23,748 nt of DNA, from positions 1 to 23,748 of the IMG/VR virus record IMGVR_UViG_3300030098_003223, one strand, 5' to 3'. The position numbers were made by a program, and so were the translations under genes. Positions 21,561 through 23,748 of the stretch are shown here, piece by piece. The DNA is from a virus. The notes under the pieces were generated by a model. The model ran no database searches, had not been told where the DNA came from, and saw nothing but the letters and a program-made list of their open reading frames with translations. How positions within the stretch are numbered: position 1 is the first letter of the stretch; each line of letters starts with the position of its first letter.

Positions 21561-21586
21561 CCAAGGCATGGAACGGGGTCTTGGTA
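21561..21586 (+). promoter_or_regulatory. Intergenic hairpins after hli
   Basis: ACCAAG pairs with CTTGGT around a 14-base loop. Just upstream GCGTCC (about 21524) can pair with GGACGC (about 21550). Both stand in the gap between hli and the next small gene, which has a GAGG ribosome site. No T run is present. Confidence 0.3.
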
Positions 21587-21601
21587 CTATGAGGTATTAC
21601 T

Positions 21602-21709
21602 ATGTCTCCTGTAGAACTTCAAGCTCGTGTTAGAGAGCAAGAACTTTTTAAGAGAGAAAATAAACTCAAGTATCGCGGTGTAACTTACACTAAAACTACT
21701 AAAAATTAA
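21602..21709 (+). CDS. Tiny DUF4278-like protein (35 aa)
   Basis: GAGG about 8 bases before the ATG gives a clear ribosome site. The C-terminal half LKYRGVTYTK matches the short Y-R-G-x-x-Y core that is the hallmark of DUF4278, a tiny family found mainly in cyanobacteria. The N-terminal half is a charged helix (VELQARVREQELFKRE). Function unknown. It stops three bases before the beta-barrel gene and was probably taken from a cyanobacterial host. Confidence 0.6.
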   Translation: MSPVELQARVREQELFKRENKLKYRGVTYTKTTKN

Positions 21710-21712
21710 TCA

Positions 21713-22075
21713 ATGAAAAAATTTGCACTAGCCCTAGCGGCCACTCTAGCTTCTGCTCCTGCAATTGCTGGACCTTATGTTAACGTAGAAACTAACGGTA
21801 ACTACACTGGATCTGATTATGAATCAAGAGCTACTGACCTTCATGTTGGTTATGAGAACACACTAGGTTCTTTTGACTGGTATGCACAGGGCGGTAAGAC
21901 AATCAATGCCGCTGATGGTGTTGACTCTGAATCTAATTGGTCTGGTAAAGTAGGCGGTTCTGTAGCTGCTACTGATAAGCTAGGTATTTATGGTGAAGTA
22001 GCTTTCTCAAATATATTTGATGAAGATACTGATAACACATGGGGTACCAAGCTCGGGGCTAAGTACGCTTTCTAA
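21713..22075 (+). CDS. Secreted outer-membrane beta-barrel-like protein (120 aa)
   Basis: It has a textbook signal peptide, MKKFALALAATLASAPAIA, with cleavage expected before GPYVNVE. The mature part, about 100 residues, alternates polar and aromatic strands (TDLHVGYENTLGSFDWYAQGG, then WSGKVGGSVAATDKLGIYGEVAF, read as separate strands) and ends in TKLGAKYAF, with the C-terminal Phe that outer-membrane barrels use for insertion. It would be exported to the host outer membrane. Similar small proteins appear in marine phage genomes, role unproven. It lies between hli and the capsid gene. Confidence 0.75.
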   Translation: MKKFALALAATLASAPAIAGPYVNVETNGNYTGSDYESRATDLHVGYENTLGSFDWYAQGGKTINAADGVDSESNWSGKVGGSVAATDKLGIYGEVAFSNIFDEDTDNTWGTKLGAKYAF

Positions 22076-22213
22076 ATGCTAAAATGTTTTCAAGCACCGT
22101 GGAGTATCTTAACGATGCTCCTGGTGTTTTTCATTTTAATAGAGGGTCTACATATGATAGAACATGAACACTGTAGATCTTGTCCACCATGTCAATTAGA
22201 GGATGACTACTAA
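22076..22213 (+). CDS. Possible small membrane protein with Cys cluster (45 aa)
   Basis: The frame starts at the base after the barrel-protein stop and encodes one hydrophobic helix (WSILTMLLVFFILIEGL) and a CRSCPPC tail. However, the helix codons coincide with a strong terminator hairpin, so the long form may be false. An internal ATG at 22154 with AGAGG 8 bases upstream would give a 19-residue peptide that keeps the cysteines. The stop overlaps the next start (TAATG). I give the long form with low confidence. Confidence 0.35.
   Translation: MLKCFQAPWSILTMLLVFFILIEGLHMIEHEHCRSCPPCQLEDDY
22095..22131 (+). terminator. Strong rho-independent-type terminator
   Basis: CACC pairs with GGTG, GGAG with CTCC and ATC with GAT around a TTAAC loop, with two small mismatches, followed directly by TTTTTCATTTT. 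It is 20 bases after the beta-barrel gene and would close the psbA-hli-barrel cargo message. Confidence 0.75.
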
Positions 22214-22329
22214 TGACAGAAAAACTTCCACCCAAAGATTATCCTTATGATATTCCATGTGATGTGGAACCTGATGAGGAGAAAGAAGAAGAAGACCTAT
22301 CCCTTGAGGATGCCCTTACTTCTTTATGA
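22213..22329 (+). CDS. Small acidic protein (38 aa)
   Basis: GAGG lies 10 bases before the ATG, which overlaps the previous stop (TAATG). The protein is proline-containing at the start (LPPKDYPYDIP) and very acidic after (EPDEEKEEEDLSLEDALTSL). Ribosome site and overlap support translation. No family recognised. Confidence 0.5.
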   Translation: MTEKLPPKDYPYDIPCDVEPDEEKEEEDLSLEDALTSL

Positions 22330-22337
22330 AGCCCACA

Positions 22338-22354
22338 GCATGGCGGAACCATGC
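22338..22354 (+). promoter_or_regulatory. Small hairpin in the leader of the gene at 22388
   Basis: GCATGG (22338-22343) pairs with CCATGC (22349-22354) around a 5-base loop (CGGAA). It is not followed by a clean T tract until 22368, so its role (leader structure or weak terminator) is open. Confidence 0.35.
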
Positions 22355-22387
22355 ATAGGTTAAAACTTTTTATAAAACATTTTTATT

Positions 22388-22858
22388 ATGCCTTTTATTT
22401 CAAATAGCACACAGGGTACAGTAACATATACTCCTGGTGTAACTAATCAATCTCTGATTCTTCCTAACGATACAGCAGTAAATAACTCTGCTACTTTGGT
22501 AGAAGTTTCTGAATTCGAAATTGCTGTTGCTAAGTATGAAAGATATGTAGTTAAATACAATCTCTTTACTACACACAACGCTACTGCTGACCTTAAAGTT
22601 AAGGTTGATGTACCAGCCTCACCTACACTATATCGTGCTCAGCTCGTAAGTGGTGGTGATGAAGGAACTACAACTCTTACTGCTGAAGGTGATCTAGAAC
22701 TCACAACTGACACTGCTAATGATATCGTAGAAGTTAAGTTCTTAATACACAACGGAGCAAACGCTGGTGCAATTAAGTTCTCATTTGCAGAAAGAGATGC
22801 AGGTGGAGCAGGTGTAACTATCCTTGGTGGATCTTACGCTGAATACAACAGGTTCTAA
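22388..22858 (+). CDS. Beta-rich probable structural protein (156 aa)
   Basis: The sequence alternates short strands and polar turns throughout (GTVTYTPGVTNQSLILP, YERYVVKYNLFTTH, ADLKVKVDVPASP, TTTLTAEGDLELTTD, GAIKFSFAERDAGG). It has no membrane segment, signal peptide or catalytic motif. Immediately before the major capsid gene, such a protein is a good candidate for a capsid decoration or stabilising protein, but that is inference from fold type and position. No Shine-Dalgarno: an A/T-only stretch precedes the ATG. Confidence 0.6.
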   Translation: MPFISNSTQGTVTYTPGVTNQSLILPNDTAVNNSATLVEVSEFEIAVAKYERYVVKYNLFTTHNATADLKVKVDVPASPTLYRAQLVSGGDEGTTTLTAEGDLELTTDTANDIVEVKFLIHNGANAGAIKFSFAERDAGGAGVTILGGSYAEYNRF

Positions 22859-22871
22859 ATAACCTTGGATT

Positions 22872-22891
22872 GGAGGTTCCCCTCCTTTCTT
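22872..22891 (+). terminator. Terminator-like hairpin before tRNA-Gly
   Basis: GGAGG (22872-22876) and CCTCC (22881-22885) pair around a 4-base loop TTCC, followed by TTTCTT. It separates the gene ending at 22858 from the tRNA. Confidence 0.6.
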
Positions 22892-22962
22892 GCGAGTATA
22901 GTTTAACGGTAAAACTGTAGCCTTCCAAGCTACTGTTAAGGGTTCGAGTCCCTTTACTCGCT
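22892..22962 (+). tRNA. tRNA-Gly (anticodon TCC)
   Basis: A complete cloverleaf: acceptor GCGAGTA with TACTCGC, D arm GTTT with AAAC, anticodon stem GTAGC/GCTAC with loop CTTCCAA, 4-base variable loop, T arm AAGGG-TTCGAGT-CCCTT, discriminator T. CCA is not encoded. It stands between a head-gene candidate and the capsid gene, so late transcription is expected. Confidence 0.93.
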
Positions 22963-23089
22963 TTGGCTTTTGGCCCACTAAGGTGGATACCCTTAAGCTG
23001 TCTAGACGGTGGGATAGACCACAACAATATAACGCGAAAAAATTTCTCAACGTTGAGAGTCTGTAAATTATACTACTCTCTTTATAACA
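22963..23089 (+). promoter_or_regulatory. Structured leader of the capsid gene
   Basis: The 127 bases hold small inverted pairs (CCAC with GTGG near 22974-22986; GTGG with CCAC near 23010-23023) and a perfect 14-base palindrome TCTCAACGTTGAGA at 23045-23058. No Shine-Dalgarno precedes the capsid ATG at 23090. The late promoter is expected here or upstream, but no copy of the 1217/7119 element is present. Confidence 0.4.
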
Positions 23090-23748
23090 ATGGCAACAGC
23101 CACACAATCGGTACTCGGTACCCTGAATAAGGCGGTAACCTCCACATCTGGAGCTAACGCATATAATGATAAGTACGCAACTTATTTAAAGTTATTTAGC
23201 GGAGAGTTGTTTAAAGCTTATGAGTCAGCAACGATTGCACGTGATACTGTGCAACGTCGTACACTCAAGAACGGAAAATCATTACAGTTCATCTTCACGG
23301 GACGTATGCAAGCTGCATACCATACCCCAGGTGAACCAATCCTTGGATCGGGTGATCCTCCAGTAGCAGAGAAGACCATCGTCTGTGACGACCTTCTCAT
23401 CTCTAGTGCATTTGTATATGACCTAGATGAAACTCTGGCTCACTACTCCCTACGTGGAGAGATCTCCAAGAAGATTGGTCACGCTCTAGCTGAAGCATAT
23501 GACAAGAAGATCTTCCGTACTGTAGCTTTAGCTGCTCGCGCTTCACATCCAATCACTGCTTCTCCAGGTCCAGAACCAGGTGGTACTCAAATCAAACTGG
23601 GTGCTAACAAAGAGTATGATGCTCAAGCATTGGTTGATGGTTTCTTCGAGGCTGCTTCAGTACTCGATGAGAAGAATGTACCTAAGCAAGGACGTACAGC
23701 TGTACTATCTCCAAGACAGTACTATGCTCTAGTCTCTCAGGTATCTAC
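23090..23748 (+). CDS. Major capsid protein, N-terminal part (3' end outside window)
   Basis: The first 219 residues of the T7 gp10-type capsid subunit. Visible features: NDKYATYLKLFSGELFKAYE, the strand TVQRRTLKNGKSLQFIFTGR with TPGEPILG after it, TIVCDDLLISSAFVYDLDE, HYSLRGEISKKIGHALAEAYDKKIFR and, at the edge, KQGRTAVLSPRQYYAL. These are the N-arm, E-loop and spine-helix regions of the HK97 fold in T7-like phages. Hundreds of copies build the icosahedral head on the scaffold. The window cuts it before the C-terminal half. Confidence 0.95.
   Translation, partial: MATATQSVLGTLNKAVTSTSGANAYNDKYATYLKLFSGELFKAYESATIARDTVQRRTLKNGKSLQFIFTGRMQAAYHTPGEPILGSGDPPVAEKTIVCDDLLISSAFVYDLDETLAHYSLRGEISKKIGHALAEAYDKKIFRTVALAARASHPITASPGPEPGGTQIKLGANKEYDAQALVDGFFEAASVLDEKNVPKQGRTAVLSPRQYYALVSQVS

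Noticed and set aside
23068-23086. TTATACTACTCTCTTTA before the capsid gene resembles the T7 promoter (13 of 17 bases).
   Set aside because: It is AT-rich, lacks the G-run at the start point, would start transcription at the ATG itself, and is unlike the 1217/7119 element.
22781-23107. Minus-strand open frame of about 100 codons.
   Set aside because: It covers the tRNA-Gly and capsid leader, has low-quality composition, and every other gene is on the + strand.

Overview
The window is from a T7-like (podovirus) cyanophage of the P-SSP7 type, infecting marine Prochlorococcus or Synechococcus. The basis is a T7-type RNA polymerase, gp2.5/gp3/gp4/gp5/gp6 homologues in T7 order, a T7-like portal, scaffold and capsid, plus the cyanophage host-derived genes talC (transaldolase), psbA (D1), hli and a phage ribonucleotide reductase. 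The DNA is AT-rich, all genes are on the + strand, and many overlap by a few bases.

Layout: 1-1214 holds the end of the large terminase; 1215-1557 a T7-promoter-like element, a terminator-like hairpin and a small membrane protein; 1608-2261 talC. Positions 2262-2601 hold no gene but contain a palindrome, a GC-rich hairpin island and short AT-rich repeats. This should be the genome-end junction, because terminase/talC belong to the right end of such phages and the genes that follow belong to the left end. The record therefore appears circularised or permuted. Positions 2602-6332 are an early cluster of small genes with two host-type promoters, a tRNA-Asp, a tRNA-like minihelix and short hairpins. 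Positions 6310-8649 encode the RNA polymerase. Positions 8650-13976 are the replication block: a coiled-coil protein, ssDNA-binding protein, endonuclease, primase-helicase, a DNA polymerase split into exonuclease and polymerase reading frames, and a 5' exonuclease. Positions 13879-16804 are nucleotide metabolism: a MazG-like protein and both subunits of a compact class I-like ribonucleotide reductase. From 16807 come the virion genes: a gp6.7-like protein, portal and scaffold, interrupted by a photosynthesis cargo (psbA, hli) and an outer-membrane-type beta-barrel protein, then a tRNA-Gly and the start of the major capsid gene, cut by the window end.

How it works together: host RNA polymerase would read the early cluster and make the phage polymerase, which then reads the replication and virion genes. 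TalC, D1, Hli and the reductase keep light-driven energy and dNTP supply going during infection.

The most unexplained signal is a 9-base word, TCACAGTCA. By eye it occurs 11 times between 2924 and 13660, always on the + strand, in all three codon phases and in gene leaders, and nowhere else in the window. A second is a pair of near-identical sites resembling the T7 promoter, one just after the terminase and one inside the RNA polymerase gene.
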